From contig JAXGXY010000004.1 of NCBI GenBank assembly GCA_040772545.1, positions 1 to 64,000 on the forward strand: 64,000 nt of DNA. Direction: 5' to 3'. A model generated the notes under the pieces. That model made no database searches. It was not told the DNA's origin and saw only the letters and a list, made by a program, of their open reading frames with translations. This stretch comes from UBA1431 sp002329665 (GTDB taxonomy: Bacteria > Bacillota > Clostridia > Christensenellales > UBA1431). Numbering within the stretch: position 1 is the stretch's first letter; the number at the start of each line of letters is the position of its first letter. Both the position numbers and the translations under genes were made by a program. Positions 16,770 through 25,520 of this stretch are shown here, one piece after another.

Positions 16770-16804
16770 CTGCTTGCCTCCTTGCTGTTTTGGTAATAGT
16801 TTAA

Positions 16805-16847
16805 AAGTAATAGTAGCAGTAATAAGGGGTGTGAAAACTGTGGACAA
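16805..16847. promoter_or_regulatory. Putative basal origin unwinding element (DnaA-trios, GC cluster, DnaA box)
   Basis: On the plus strand the triplets AAG-TAA-TAG-TAG-CAG-TAA-TAA run from 16805 to 16825. They are followed by GGGG and, 9 bp later, a perfect DnaA box TGTGGACAA (16839-16847, reverse of TTGTCCACA). Trio repeats, a GC patch and a neighbouring DnaA box are the arrangement described for Bacillus subtilis oriC between dnaA and dnaN. Weaker box-like 9-mers follow (TGTGTAAAA, TGTGCAAAC). Most likely this is where the origin melts; this is inferred from layout. Confidence 0.65.
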
Positions 16848-16953
16848 GCCGTAAACCCCTGAGAACAAAAGGCTTTTAGCGTGTTGACCAAACTGGTGCG
16901 AGCCTGTGTAAAAGCTGTTTAGAAGCCCGTTTGACCTGTGCAAACACAGGGGA

Positions 16954-18270
16954 TTACTCCTGTATGCGTTCCTTGATGTCCTCTATCTTCATGGCAAAGG
17001 CCGTGTCCGCTTCCATGGAGTTAACGATCTCGCGGCAGGCGTGCATCACGGTGGAGTGGTCCCGGCCGCCGAAGAGATCCCCGATTTTCGGAAGCGAAAG
17101 CCCGAGTATGTCGCGGATGAGGAACATGCTTACCTGCCTGGGATGCGAGATATTGCGGTCACGGCGTTTCGTGGAAAAATCCTCCGGTTTCACGCCGTAT
17201 TCCTCGGCCACGATCTGCTTGATGAGGTCGGGCGTGATCTGCTTTTTCCGGATGGAAAAGAAGTCCTTGAGCGCTTCGCGGGCGATGTCTATCGTGGGCA
17301 GGCAGTTATTGAGGGTGGAATAGGCGATCACGCGGTTAAGCGCGCCCTCCAGCACCCTTATGTTGCTCTCTATTTGACCGGCTATGTAATAGACGATGTC
17401 GTTGGGAATCTCCACGTCCTCGGCCTGCGCCTTCTTAAAGAGGATGGCGACGCGGGTCTCGTAATCGGGAGGCTGTATGTCGGCGATAAGGCCCCACTCG
17501 AAACGGGAGCGAAGGCGCTCCTCGATGGTCGGTATTTCCTTGGGTTGCTGGTCGGACGTGATGACGATCTGTTTGTTGGTCTCGTGCAGCGCGTTGAACG
17601 TGTGGAAGAATTCCTCCTGCGTACGCTCCTTGTCCGCGATGAACTGTATGTCGTCGATCATGAGGCAGTCGACGTTCCTGAAACGCTGCCTGAATTCCTC
17701 GTTTGTCCCTTTTTGTATCGAACGGATGAGCTCGTTGGTGAAAGTCTCGCTCGTGACGTATTCCACGCGCATGGAAGGGTCGTTTTTAAGGATCTGGTTG
17801 CCGATGGCGAGCATCAGGTGTGTCTTTCCGAGGCCGGAACCGCTGTAGATGAAAAGCGGGTTGTAGGTGACGCCGGGGCGGTCGGTCACGGCCTGGGCGC
17901 CGGCGTGCGCGAAACGGTTGGAGTTCCCGACCACGAACGTATCGAACGTATATTTGGGGTTTAACAGCGGTTTGTCCCACTGCCCCGTCCTGAGCTGTTT
18001 CTTCATGCCGATGACGGCGCTTTCCGATGGAAGAACGAGTTCGACCGCAATGTCCTTCTCGGCGGCGCTGCGCACCGCGGAGGAAAGTATGAGCGAATAC
18101 CGCATGTTGATGATGTTCCGTATCAGGTCCGAGGGGACCTCGAGAAACAATACGTCGTCGCCCATTTGGAGGGGAGAAAGGTTTTTAAAGTAGGAGTTGT
18201 AATTCCCTTCGTTCACCTCGGAGCGTATTTTCTCCAGCGCATTCCGCCATATTTCGGTCAAGTTCGACAT
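16954..18270 (-). CDS. dnaA: Chromosomal replication initiator DnaA
   Basis: 438 residues from the ATG at 18270, preceded by GGAGG. The frame is open 53 codons further but has no family match there. Domain I (about 1-85) binds helicase and regulators. Domain III is an AAA+ ATPase with Walker A SGLGKTHL and Walker B LMIDDIQF. Domain IV carries the box-recognition helix with the signature GGRDHSTVMHA. It binds DnaA boxes and opens the origin. Five boxes lie in its own 5' leader, which implies autoregulation. Confidence 0.98.
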   Translation of the reverse strand: MSNLTEIWRNALEKIRSEVNEGNYNSYFKNLSPLQMGDDVLFLEVPSDLIRNIINMRYSLILSSAVRSAAEKDIAVELVLPSESAVIGMKKQLRTGQWDKPLLNPKYTFDTFVVGNSNRFAHAGAQAVTDRPGVTYNPLFIYSGSGLGKTHLMLAIGNQILKNDPSMRVEYVTSETFTNELIRSIQKGTNEEFRQRFRNVDCLMIDDIQFIADKERTQEEFFHTFNALHETNKQIVITSDQQPKEIPTIEERLRSRFEWGLIADIQPPDYETRVAILFKKAQAEDVEIPNDIVYYIAGQIESNIRVLEGALNRVIAYSTLNNCLPTIDIAREALKDFFSIRKKQITPDLIKQIVAEEYGVKPEDFSTKRRDRNISHPRQVSMFLIRDILGLSLPKIGDLFGGRDHSTVMHACREIVNSMEADTAFAMKIEDIKERIQE

Positions 18271-18365
18271 TGCGGGCCTCCCCTCCACAAAAAAAGGGTC
18301 GAAACGGCGTACGAAACCCGATGCGCGAGTGACGGACCTGCCGAAACGGCCCAGGTGTTGACAGT

Positions 18366-18462
18366 TTGTCCACCGGTTATCCGCACTGCGAAACTGCCAA
18401 AAACAAGCGCGCCTCGTGGTTTTATCCACAGATAACCGGTGTTGTCCACATGGTTATCCACA
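18366..18462 (+). promoter_or_regulatory. oriC: oriC DnaA-box cluster upstream of dnaA
   Basis: Five box-like 9-mers in one orientation: TTGTCCACC (18366), TTATCCGCA (18377), TTATCCACA (18422), TTGTCCACA (18442) and TTATCCACA (18454). The last three are perfect. AT-rich DNA follows (18463-18530). The cluster lies between the dnaA promoter and its start codon, so it can act both in initiation and in dnaA autorepression. Together with the element at 16805-16847 it forms a bipartite origin flanking dnaA. Confidence 0.9.
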
Positions 18463-18513
18463 GAATTTCCGAAAAAAACCAGCGCTCGTTACCGCTTCTA
18501 ATGAATGTATTTT

Positions 18514-18542
18514 ATCATATCAAAAATGGCTCGCGGGTGCAA
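18514..18542 (-). promoter_or_regulatory. Promoter of dnaA-dnaN
   Basis: On the minus strand TTGCAC (18542-18537), a 17-bp spacer and TATGAT (18519-18514). The transcript would have a leader of about 240 nt carrying all five DnaA boxes. Confidence 0.6.
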
Positions 18543-18623
18543 TCGAAAATAAGCGGTCATAAGCGGCGGGAAATAAGGAAAAAGGACCAGCAACGGGATG
18601 TGGTCCGGCAATGCATCAATTTC

Positions 18624-18652
18624 TTGACACCTCTGGTGGTATCGACTATAAT
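18624..18652 (+). promoter_or_regulatory. Strong consensus sigma-A promoter of the rpmH operon
   Basis: TTGACA (18624-18629), exactly 17 bp, TATAAT (18647-18652): a perfect match in both boxes. It drives rpmH, 84 bp downstream, and probably rnpA-yidD-yidC-jag. Confidence 0.85.
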
Positions 18653-18735
18653 ACTTCGTGTATGTGAACGCGCGCCGTCCACGAATAATTTGGCGCGCAC
18701 GTTCACGCGCATTATGAATCGACGAGGTTATAACC

Positions 18736-18870
18736 ATGCTGCAAACGTATCAACCGAAGAAACGAAAGAGGAAAAAGGTGCACGGCTTCCGCAAGAGGAT
18801 GTCGACGACGCCGGGGCGCGCCGTGCTTCGCCGCAGGCGGCGCAAAGGAAGAAAAGTGATTTCAGCGTAG
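18736..18870 (+). CDS. rpmH: 50S ribosomal protein L34
   Basis: 44 residues, extremely basic. It begins MLQTYQPKKRKRKK and continues with HGFRKRMST, the standard L34 sequence. The ATG at 18736 has GAGG 8 nt upstream. L34 is a small structural protein of the large ribosomal subunit. Its position between oriC and rnpA is conserved across bacteria. It is the first gene of the operon behind the consensus promoter. Confidence 0.97.
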   Translation: MLQTYQPKKRKRKKVHGFRKRMSTTPGRAVLRRRRRKGRKVISA

Positions 18871-18947
18871 GCCGGACACGGCCTTTGTTTTTCTTGGAGC
18901 CTTTCGGGGTGAGGACGCTTCCTGCAAACAGGAGGCAGCAGGCAGAA

Positions 18948-19295
18948 GTGAATAGAAAATATTCATTGAAAAAGAACCGCGATTTCCAGTATATATACAG
19001 ACGGGGGAAAGCCAGGGGATCCAAATCGATGCTGCTCCTTTTCATCGCGCAGCGCACAGGCCCCGTAGCCGTCGGATTCTGCGTGAGCAAGAAGATCGGC
19101 AACAGCGTCGTGAGGAACCGCGTGAAACGGCGGATGAAAGAGGCTTTCAGGCCCGAGATCGAAAAACTCAGACCGGGCAACCGGATGGTCTTCATCGCCC
19201 GTCCGCCGCTCGCGGAGGCGGAGTTCGAGCAGATCAGGAAAACGATGCAGTATCTTTTGAAAAAATCGGGAATGTACAGGGAGGAAGGCGTATGA
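18948..19295 (+). CDS. rnpA: Ribonuclease P protein component
   Basis: 115 residues from GTG 18948, AGGAGG lying 12 nt upstream. It is the protein cofactor of RNase P, which matures tRNA 5' ends. The N-terminus SLKKNRDFQYIYRRG and the RNA-binding signature RNRVKRRMKEAFR are clear. The open frame continues far upstream through oriC and rpmH, but that part has no similarity. Its stop overlaps the yidD start by 4 bp (ATGA). Confidence 0.96.
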   Translation: MNRKYSLKKNRDFQYIYRRGKARGSKSMLLLFIAQRTGPVAVGFCVSKKIGNSVVRNRVKRRMKEAFRPEIEKLRPGNRMVFIARPPLAEAEFEQIRKTMQYLLKKSGMYREEGV

Positions 19296-19552
19296 TCCGC
19301 CGTATCATGACGGGCGCGATCCGTTTGTACCAGAAGCATATCTCCCCGTCGCTCCCCAGGTCCTGCAAGTTTTACCCGACCTGTTCCCAGTATGCCCTGG
19401 TGGCGATAAAGCGCCACGGACCCATAAAAGGCCTTGGCCTGGCTTTCTGGCGTATTCTCCGCTGCAATCCGTTCAGTCCGGGCGGCTACGATCCGGTCCC
19501 CCCGAAGAAGCGGGACGGCCGACAATCGAACGTTACTGTGCCAAATCGGTAA
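19292..19552 (+). CDS. yidD: Membrane protein insertion efficiency factor YidD
   Basis: 86 residues. It contains the three-cysteine signature SCKFYPTCSQYA and the RILRCNPFSPGGYDP stretch that define the family. It is a small membrane-associated protein that assists YidC-dependent insertion. Translationally coupled to rnpA (4-bp overlap) and 18 bp upstream of yidC. Confidence 0.96.
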   Translation: MIRRIMTGAIRLYQKHISPSLPRSCKFYPTCSQYALVAIKRHGPIKGLGLAFWRILRCNPFSPGGYDPVPPKKRDGRQSNVTVPNR

Positions 19553-19570
19553 ACGCGGGAGGAAAATACC

Positions 19571-20572
19571 TTGGGCTTTCTATATGATAATTTCATCTCC
19601 GGTTTCTTCAGCACGGCGCTCCAGTGGATCCATGACGCGCTGACCGGAGACTACGTGATCGCGATACTCCTCGTGGCCCTGCTTCTAAGGCTGGTCCTGC
19701 TGCCGCTGGACGTCAAGCAAAAGCGCCAGATGCGCAAGATAACCGCGATGCAGGAGAGGGTCGACAAGATCAAGGAACGCTACGCCAACAACAAGGAGAA
19801 ACAGCAAAAGAAAATATCGGAATTGTATAAACAGGAAGGGGTCAGCCCGTTTTCGAGCTGCCTGCCCCTGTTGTTCCAGTTCGTGTTCCTGCTCGCGTTT
19901 TTCGGGGCGGTACGTTCGCTGTCCAACCACGAGACGGTGGCCATGGTAGCCCAGGCCGCGAAGGAAGGCACGGAGGTCCACCTGCCGTCGTTTTTGTGGA
20001 TAAAGAACATCTGGCAGCCCGACGCGCTATCGCTGATAGAATACACGCCCAACGTGCTCCCCAGCGCCGCAGATTTCCAGAACATCATCGCCGGCGCGCC
20101 CGCGCTCAAGGAAATGCTGCCGCAGGGGTTTGACTACGCCAAGGTCGTCGCGCCTACGATTAGCAAGTACATGGCCGGCGGCGCGCAGGGTTTCTTCGAA
20201 CAGATCGGCGTGGTGTTCAAACAGTCCAACGGACTGTTCCTGCTGCCGGTTCTGGCGGGCGCATCCGCGTATTTCCAGGGAATTTACCAGATCAAATCGG
20301 GCATGGTACAGCAGCAGGGCAAGATCATGAAATACGGTCTCCCGCTGTTTTCGGTGTATATCTGCGCGGTCACGGGGACGGCCTTCGCCATCTACTGGAC
20401 ATTCACCAATGTGTTTTCCATCGTCCAGCAGCTTGCGCTGAACGCGTATTTCAGGCGCGAGGAAGAAAACGGCGGCGAAGGCGGCAAGGAGAAGAAATTC
20501 AGCCTGGCGTTCTGGAAGCGGAAAAAGGATAAAGACGTTCAGGAACCCGGCAGTTCGAAGGAGGATACATGA
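19571..20572 (+). CDS. yidC: Membrane protein insertase YidC/SpoIIIJ
   Basis: 333 residues from a TTG start with GGAGG 8 nt upstream. It inserts and folds membrane proteins with or without the Sec channel. Hydrophobic segments lie near residues 25-45, 95-115, 215-235 and 255-285, with a charged cytoplasmic loop (KQKRQMRKI) after the first one carrying the conserved Arg of the hydrophilic groove. The tail is basic (KKEKKFSL... KRKKDKD). No lipoprotein signal is seen, although many Gram-positive YidC have one. The jag start overlaps its stop. Confidence 0.95.
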   Translation: MGFLYDNFISGFFSTALQWIHDALTGDYVIAILLVALLLRLVLLPLDVKQKRQMRKITAMQERVDKIKERYANNKEKQQKKISELYKQEGVSPFSSCLPLLFQFVFLLAFFGAVRSLSNHETVAMVAQAAKEGTEVHLPSFLWIKNIWQPDALSLIEYTPNVLPSAADFQNIIAGAPALKEMLPQGFDYAKVVAPTISKYMAGGAQGFFEQIGVVFKQSNGLFLLPVLAGASAYFQGIYQIKSGMVQQQGKIMKYGLPLFSVYICAVTGTAFAIYWTFTNVFSIVQQLALNAYFRREEENGGEGGKEKKFSLAFWKRKKDKDVQEPGSSKEDT

Positions 20573-21213
20573 TGGATAGCGTTCAGGGGACCGGCAAGAC
20601 GGTGGAGGAAGCGGTCGAAAACGCACTGAAGAAACTGCAGATCGCCGAAAAGGACGCCGATATCACGATAGAAAGCGAAGGTTCCAGGGGGTTGTTCGGC
20701 ATCGGATCCAAGCCGGCGGTGGTCAAGGTGGCAAAGAAGCCGGCGGTGGTCGCGGCGGAGAAGAAGCCGGAGAAGAAAGAAGCCGCGGTGGAGTTCATAC
20801 GGGGCGTATGCGAACGGATGGGGATAAGCGTCACCGTTGAGGAAACGCAGATAGACGACGGCTACAGGCTTACGCTCAAAAGCGACACGATGGGCACGCT
20901 CATCGGCTACCGAGGGGACACGCTCGACGCGCTGCAGTATCTGTCCAACCTCGTAGTGAACAGGAACGCCAAGGAGTACACCCGCGTGATGCTGGACAGC
21001 GAAAACTACAGGAGCAAGCGCCAGCACACGCTCGAACGTTTGGCCGCAAAATACGCCAAACGCGCCAGGGAGACGGGCAAGAGCATATCGCTCGAACCCA
21101 TGAAACCGTACGAGCGCCGGGTGCTGCACGCAACCCTGCAGAACAACGAGTACGTGACGACGTACAGCGAAGGCGAAGAACCCTACCGCCGCGTGGTCAT
21201 CAAACCCAGGTGA
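20572..21213 (+). CDS. jag: RNA-binding protein Jag/KhpB (Jag-N, KH, R3H)
   Basis: 213 residues. The Jag N-terminal domain (about 1-52, ending GLFGIGSKPA) is followed by a basic Lys/Pro/Ala linker, a KH domain (around GTLIGYRGDTLDALQYL) and a C-terminal R3H domain (MKPYERRVLHATLQ). KhpB binds small RNAs and affects cell division and elongation in Gram-positives. Of two adjacent ATGs the second (20572) is 7 nt from GGAGG and fits better; the first is at 20569. Its start overlaps the yidC stop. Confidence 0.94.
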   Translation: MDSVQGTGKTVEEAVENALKKLQIAEKDADITIESEGSRGLFGIGSKPAVVKVAKKPAVVAAEKKPEKKEAAVEFIRGVCERMGISVTVEETQIDDGYRLTLKSDTMGTLIGYRGDTLDALQYLSNLVVNRNAKEYTRVMLDSENYRSKRQHTLERLAAKYAKRARETGKSISLEPMKPYERRVLHATLQNNEYVTTYSEGEEPYRRVVIKPR

Positions 21214-21334
21214 GCGAGACGGGCGCACGGCGGGCGAAAACCCCCGCACGGATGCGGGATGCTGCTGATTCCCGTCCGGCGCGCGCCGGACCCGTTGATA
21301 CGACGAACAAATACCAAAGGGATAAGCTTCGGCC

Positions 21335-21366
21335 GGGCTGCGCCTTTTTGCGCAGTCCGCCTTTAT
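21335..21366 (+). terminator. Terminator after jag
   Basis: GGGCTGCGC / GCGCAGTCC stem with a CTTTTT loop, followed by GCCTTTATTT, 25 bp before mnmE. It probably ends the rpmH operon or attenuates read-through. The rest of the 177-bp gap holds only a second small hairpin near 21245. Confidence 0.55.
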
Positions 21367-21390
21367 TTCAGGAACAGAGGGGAAACGCAC

Positions 21391-22740
21391 ATGGATCCCG
21401 CAATCGACACCATATACGCCCCCGCCACGCACGCGGACGCGGGCGGCATCTGCATCGTGCGCATCAGCGGGCCGCGCGCCAAAGAAGTCCTTCAAACCGT
21501 GTTCAGCCGGCCCGTATGCGACCGCCCGCGCGTGATGACCTACGGGCACGTGACCGACGGCGGCCGCGTGCTCGACGAGTGCATGGCCGTGTTTTTCTCC
21601 GCTCCTTTGACCTATACCCGTGAGGATGTCGCGGAACTCCACCTGCACGCTTCGCCCGCCGGGGTCGCCGGGGTGCTTTCGCTCCTCGCGTCGCAGGGGC
21701 TGAGGCTCGCTGACCCGGGCGAGTTCACGCGGCGGGCGTTCATGAACGGGCGCATCGACCTGAGCAGGGCCGAAGCGGTGATGGAGTTCATCACGGCGCA
21801 GACGCGCGCGGGGGCGCAGGCGGCGCTGTCGAGGATGCAAGGGTCGCTCTGCCAGCGGATCGAGGGGATGGGCGCGCGGGTGACGGACCTGCTCGCCGGC
21901 ATCGCCCTGTGCGTGGACTACCCCGAGCACGACGCGGAAGAAGCCGCGCTCGAGGACGTCAGGGCGGGCACGGAGGCGCTGATAGCGGACGCAAACGCGC
22001 TTTTGGACACGGCCAAGGGCGGCATCATCCTGGCCTCCGGCCTAAAAGCAGCGATTTGCGGGCGCCCCAACGTGGGGAAGTCAACGCTCTTTAACGCGCT
22101 CCTCGGACAGGAGCGGGCTATCGTCACGTCCGAAGCGGGCACCACGCGCGACGCGATCGCGGAACGCATCGAGGTCGGCGGGGTCATGATGATCGTCACC
22201 GATACCGCGGGCATACGGGAAGCCGAGGCCGAGGCCGAGCGCCTGGGGGTTGAGCGCGCGTTGCGGGCGCAGGAGGAGGCAGACCTGCTCCTCGTCGTCG
22301 TCACGCCGGAACTCGCGCCGGGCGACATCGAACTGATGGAGAAGACGCGTAACAGGACGCGGCTGATCGCGGTGAACAAATGCGACGTCTTTACGCCCGA
22401 CATGGACGCCCTCGGCAGGGACGCCGCCGACGCGATGCCGGTAAGCGCGAAGACCGGGCAGGGCGTGGAGGACCTCAAGCGCGCCGCGGTGGAGCGCGTC
22501 CTGGGCGAAGGCTTCGCGCCGCCGCCGGTCGCCATAGCCAACCACCGGCAAAAGGACGCCCTGCTGCGCGCGCGCGACGCGCTCCTGGCCGCTCGGAACG
22601 CTGCCATAGAAGGCGTGCCGCCGGACATGATCGCGGTGGACCTGACGGAAGCCGCGCACGCGCTGGGCGAAATCACGGGAAGGACCGTCGACGAGGACCT
22701 GATCGAACGCGTGTTCGAAAAGTTCTGCGTCGGCAAGTAG
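21391..22740 (+). CDS. mnmE: tRNA modification GTPase MnmE (TrmE)
   Basis: 449 residues from ATG 21391, with AGAGGGG upstream; the longer open frame from 21259 has no support. With MnmG it makes the cmnm5 modification on wobble uridine 34. The N-terminal folate-binding domain is followed by an inserted G domain (GRPNVGKS, DTAGIR, NKCD) within helical domains. The protein ends in the functional C-x-G-K motif (CVGK), needed for the modification chemistry. It directly precedes mnmG (12 bp). Confidence 0.97.
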   Translation: MDPAIDTIYAPATHADAGGICIVRISGPRAKEVLQTVFSRPVCDRPRVMTYGHVTDGGRVLDECMAVFFSAPLTYTREDVAELHLHASPAGVAGVLSLLASQGLRLADPGEFTRRAFMNGRIDLSRAEAVMEFITAQTRAGAQAALSRMQGSLCQRIEGMGARVTDLLAGIALCVDYPEHDAEEAALEDVRAGTEALIADANALLDTAKGGIILASGLKAAICGRPNVGKSTLFNALLGQERAIVTSEAGTTRDAIAERIEVGGVMMIVTDTAGIREAEAEAERLGVERALRAQEEADLLLVVVTPELAPGDIELMEKTRNRTRLIAVNKCDVFTPDMDALGRDAADAMPVSAKTGQGVEDLKRAAVERVLGEGFAPPPVAIANHRQKDALLRARDALLAARNAAIEGVPPDMIAVDLTEAAHALGEITGRTVDEDLIERVFEKFCVGK

Positions 22741-22752
22741 GGAGGGCGGAGA

Positions 22753-24636
22753 ATGGCATATGAAGCGGGCTCCTACGACTGCATCGTGATCGGCGCGGGG
22801 CACGCGGGCTGCGAGGCGGCGCTCGCCTGCGCGCGCCTCGGGTGCAGCACGCTCGCGCTAACGATGAGCCTGGACGCCGTCGCGCTGATGCCCTGCAACC
22901 CTTCGGTGGGAGGCACGGCGAAGGGAACGCTGGTGCGGGAGGTCGACGCGCTGGGCGGGGCCATGGGCCTTGCGGCCGACGCGGCCATGCTGCAGAGCCG
23001 GATGCTGAACACGAGCAAGGGCCCCGGCGTGCAGGCGCTGCGCGTGCAGGTGGACAAGCGCGTCTACCAGCGCGTGATGCGCCGCATGCTGGAGGAACAG
23101 GAGAACCTGCGCCTGACGGAAGGCGAAGCGGCGGACCTTTTGATCGAAGGCGGGCGGGTTGCGGGCGTGAAGACGGCGTCAGGCGCTCTATATCGGGCGA
23201 AGGCCGTGATCGTCTGTACGGGCGTTTACCTCGGCGGGAGGATCCACCGGGGGACGCACAGCATCCCGGGCGGACCGTGCGGCCTTCGCGCCGCCGCGCA
23301 TCTGACGGGGGCCCTGAATAAGGCGGGCGTCCCTCTCATGCGGTTCAAGACGGACACGCCGCCCAGGGTGCACGCAAACAGTGTGGAATACGCCCGCATG
23401 GACCGCCTCGACGGCGACGCCCTCCCGCGCGCCTTTTCTTTTCTGACCGAAGCGCCCCGAAAGGGCGACACGCCCTGTTACCTGACCTACACCAACCAAA
23501 AAACGCACGGCATCGTGCGGGAAAACCTGCGGCTTTCGTCGATGACCCGCGGCGCGGGCGAGCCGGGGCCGCGCTACTGCCCGTCCATCGAGGAAAAGGT
23601 AATGAGGTTCCCCGACAGGGCGCGGCACCAGGTCTTCGTCGAGCCCGAATCCGAAGAGACCCGCGAGATGTACCTGCAGGGCCTGTTTTCGGGGCTGCCC
23701 GAGGACGTGATGGAAAAGGTGCTCCAAACGATACCGGGGCTGGAGCGCGCGCGGGTCATGCAGAGCGCCTACGCCATCGCCTACGACTGCATAGACGCGC
23801 GCGAACTCGGCCTTTCGCTGGAGAGCAAGCGGATAGACGGCCTGTATTTCGCGGGGCAGGTGAACGGGACGTCGGGGTACGAGGAAGCGGCGGCGCAGGG
23901 CGTGATGGCCGGGATCAACGCGGCCCTGAAGCTGCGGGGGAGGCCCCCGCTCGTGCTGACGCGCGCGCAGGCATATATCGGCGTGCTCATCGACGACCTG
24001 GTCACGAAGGGGACGGACGAACCCTACAGGATGATGACGTCGCGCGCGGAATACCGCCTGCTCCTGCGCCACGACAACGCCGATTTGCGCCTCACCGCGC
24101 TGGGGTATGCGGCGGGCTCCGCGTCGAAAAAAAGGTTCGAGCGGGCGCAGGCAAAACGCGCCGCGGTCGCGGAGGCCATCGAGCGCCTGAGTGGGCGCGT
24201 GCTGCCGCCGTCGGCCGCGCTGGACGCCCTGCTCCAAAAACGAGGTTATCCCCCCGCAGGGGCGGGGCTTCGCGTGAACGACGCCCTCAGGCGGCCCGGC
24301 CTGCGGTACGAAGACCTGCGCGCGGTATGCGGCACACTGCCCGTGCTCGATGCCGGAGTGCTGGAGCAGGTCGAGATCGAAATGCGCTGCGCGGGGTATA
24401 TCCAGCGCCAGAAAAGGCAGGTGCGGCGGCTGGAGCGCATGGAGGCGCGCGCCATCCCTTACGGTTTCGATTATAGGTCCGTGCGGAGCCTGAGCGCCGA
24501 GTCCGTCGAAAAGCTCCTCGCCGTAAGGCCCGCGACCCTGGCGCAGGCCGCGCGCATACCGGGCGTAACGCCCGCCGACATCGCGGTGCTGATGGTGCTT
24601 CTCGAACGCATGCGCCGGGAAGAGGCAAAGGCATGA
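22753..24636 (+). CDS. mnmG: tRNA U34 carboxymethylaminomethyl-modifying flavoenzyme MnmG (GidA)
   Basis: 627 residues, normal length. FAD-dependent partner of MnmE. The dinucleotide-binding motif is VIGAGHAGCE near residue 12-22. The family signature stretches CNPSVGG, GGR-x-H-RGT and GQ-x-NGTSGYEEAA are present, and a C-terminal helical MnmE- and tRNA-binding domain ends it. RBS GGAGGGCGG. The rsmG start overlaps its stop by 4 bp, so the three genes form one operon. Confidence 0.97.
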   Translation: MAYEAGSYDCIVIGAGHAGCEAALACARLGCSTLALTMSLDAVALMPCNPSVGGTAKGTLVREVDALGGAMGLAADAAMLQSRMLNTSKGPGVQALRVQVDKRVYQRVMRRMLEEQENLRLTEGEAADLLIEGGRVAGVKTASGALYRAKAVIVCTGVYLGGRIHRGTHSIPGGPCGLRAAAHLTGALNKAGVPLMRFKTDTPPRVHANSVEYARMDRLDGDALPRAFSFLTEAPRKGDTPCYLTYTNQKTHGIVRENLRLSSMTRGAGEPGPRYCPSIEEKVMRFPDRARHQVFVEPESEETREMYLQGLFSGLPEDVMEKVLQTIPGLERARVMQSAYAIAYDCIDARELGLSLESKRIDGLYFAGQVNGTSGYEEAAAQGVMAGINAALKLRGRPPLVLTRAQAYIGVLIDDLVTKGTDEPYRMMTSRAEYRLLLRHDNADLRLTALGYAAGSASKKRFERAQAKRAAVAEAIERLSGRVLPPSAALDALLQKRGYPPAGAGLRVNDALRRPGLRYEDLRAVCGTLPVLDAGVLEQVEIEMRCAGYIQRQKRQVRRLERMEARAIPYGFDYRSVRSLSAESVEKLLAVRPATLAQAARIPGVTPADIAVLMVLLERMRREEAKA

Positions 24637-25346
24637 ACGGGGAAGCGTTCGTCGAAAGGCTGCGCCAAATCCTTCAAAAGATGGGGATTGCCTTCGAAGA
24701 TGCGGCCGCTTACAGGCTCGCCCGTTTCAACGCGATGGTCTACGCCCGCAATCGAACGCAAAACCTTACCGCCATCGGCGAAGCGGATTCGCCGCTGTTG
24801 AACTTCGCGGATTCCATGGCTTCGCTGCCCTATATCGAAGGCGCCGGCAAAGCCTGCGACATCGGCAGCGGCGCGGGATTCCCCGGCATCGTCCTCGCGA
24901 TCGCGCGGCCGGGCGTTATGTTCACGCTGCTGGAAGCGCAAAAAAAGCGCGCGGGGTTCCTATGCGACGCGGTTCGGGAACTGGGGCTCGAAAACGCGGA
25001 GGCGGTCCATATCCGCGCCGAGGAAGCGGGACGGGACCCTTCGTACCGCGAGCGCTTCGACGTCGTGGTGGCCCGCGCGCTGGCCGCCGCCCCGGTGCTC
25101 TGTGAATACGCGATGCCCCTTCTTCGAGTGGGCGGGCGCATGATCGCGTACAAAGGAGCCCTGGCGAAAAATGAGGCACAGGGCGCCCACAGGGCGCTTC
25201 AGACACTGGGCGGGGCGGAGGCGCGGATGGTGCCCGCCGGGGTCCCCGGCCTTGGGCATACGCTCTTCATCGCCGAAAAGACCGGCAAAACGCCCGATAA
25301 GTATCCGAGGCGGGCGGGCGTTCCGAAGAAGAAGCCGATTGCGTGA
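24633..25346 (+). CDS. rsmG: 16S rRNA (guanine-N7)-methyltransferase RsmG (GidB)
   Basis: 237 residues. It methylates G527 of 16S rRNA. The SAM-binding motif DIGSGAGFPG is at about residues 76-85; ARNRTQNLTAI and the VVARALA motif are further family marks. The C-terminal tail is basic (RRAGVPKKKP). Its ATG overlaps the mnmG stop. Confidence 0.95.
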   Translation: MNGEAFVERLRQILQKMGIAFEDAAAYRLARFNAMVYARNRTQNLTAIGEADSPLLNFADSMASLPYIEGAGKACDIGSGAGFPGIVLAIARPGVMFTLLEAQKKRAGFLCDAVRELGLENAEAVHIRAEEAGRDPSYRERFDVVVARALAAAPVLCEYAMPLLRVGGRMIAYKGALAKNEAQGAHRALQTLGGAEARMVPAGVPGLGHTLFIAEKTGKTPDKYPRRAGVPKKKPIA

Positions 25347-25476
25347 CGTGCGAAACGCGTCGAAAGAACACGAAACGGAGGTAAACGAAGAGAAAGAGGG
25401 AGATTAAGACGGAATACGAGGAAATATAAGCGAATAACAACGAGTATTGCGTACAAAGAGGAAAATGCAGCATGAG

Positions 25477-25503
25477 CGTAGAATAGTAGTCTATGCTTTT
25501 TTA
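25477..25503 (+). terminator. Hairpin with T-run between rsmG and noc
   Basis: GCGTAGA / TCTATGC stem (one G-T pair) followed by TTTTTTAT, ending only 18 bp before the noc start. It terminates the mnmE-mnmG-rsmG transcript. Its closeness to the noc ribosome-binding site could also make it an attenuator. The 174-bp gap is otherwise purine-rich with no gene. Confidence 0.55.
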
Positions 25504-25520
25504 TATTGAGGGGGGAGCGT

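Noticed and set aside
18366..18947. 5' extension of the rnpA frame across oriC and rpmH
   Set aside because: It covers DnaA boxes and rpmH; RnpA similarity begins at GTG 18948.
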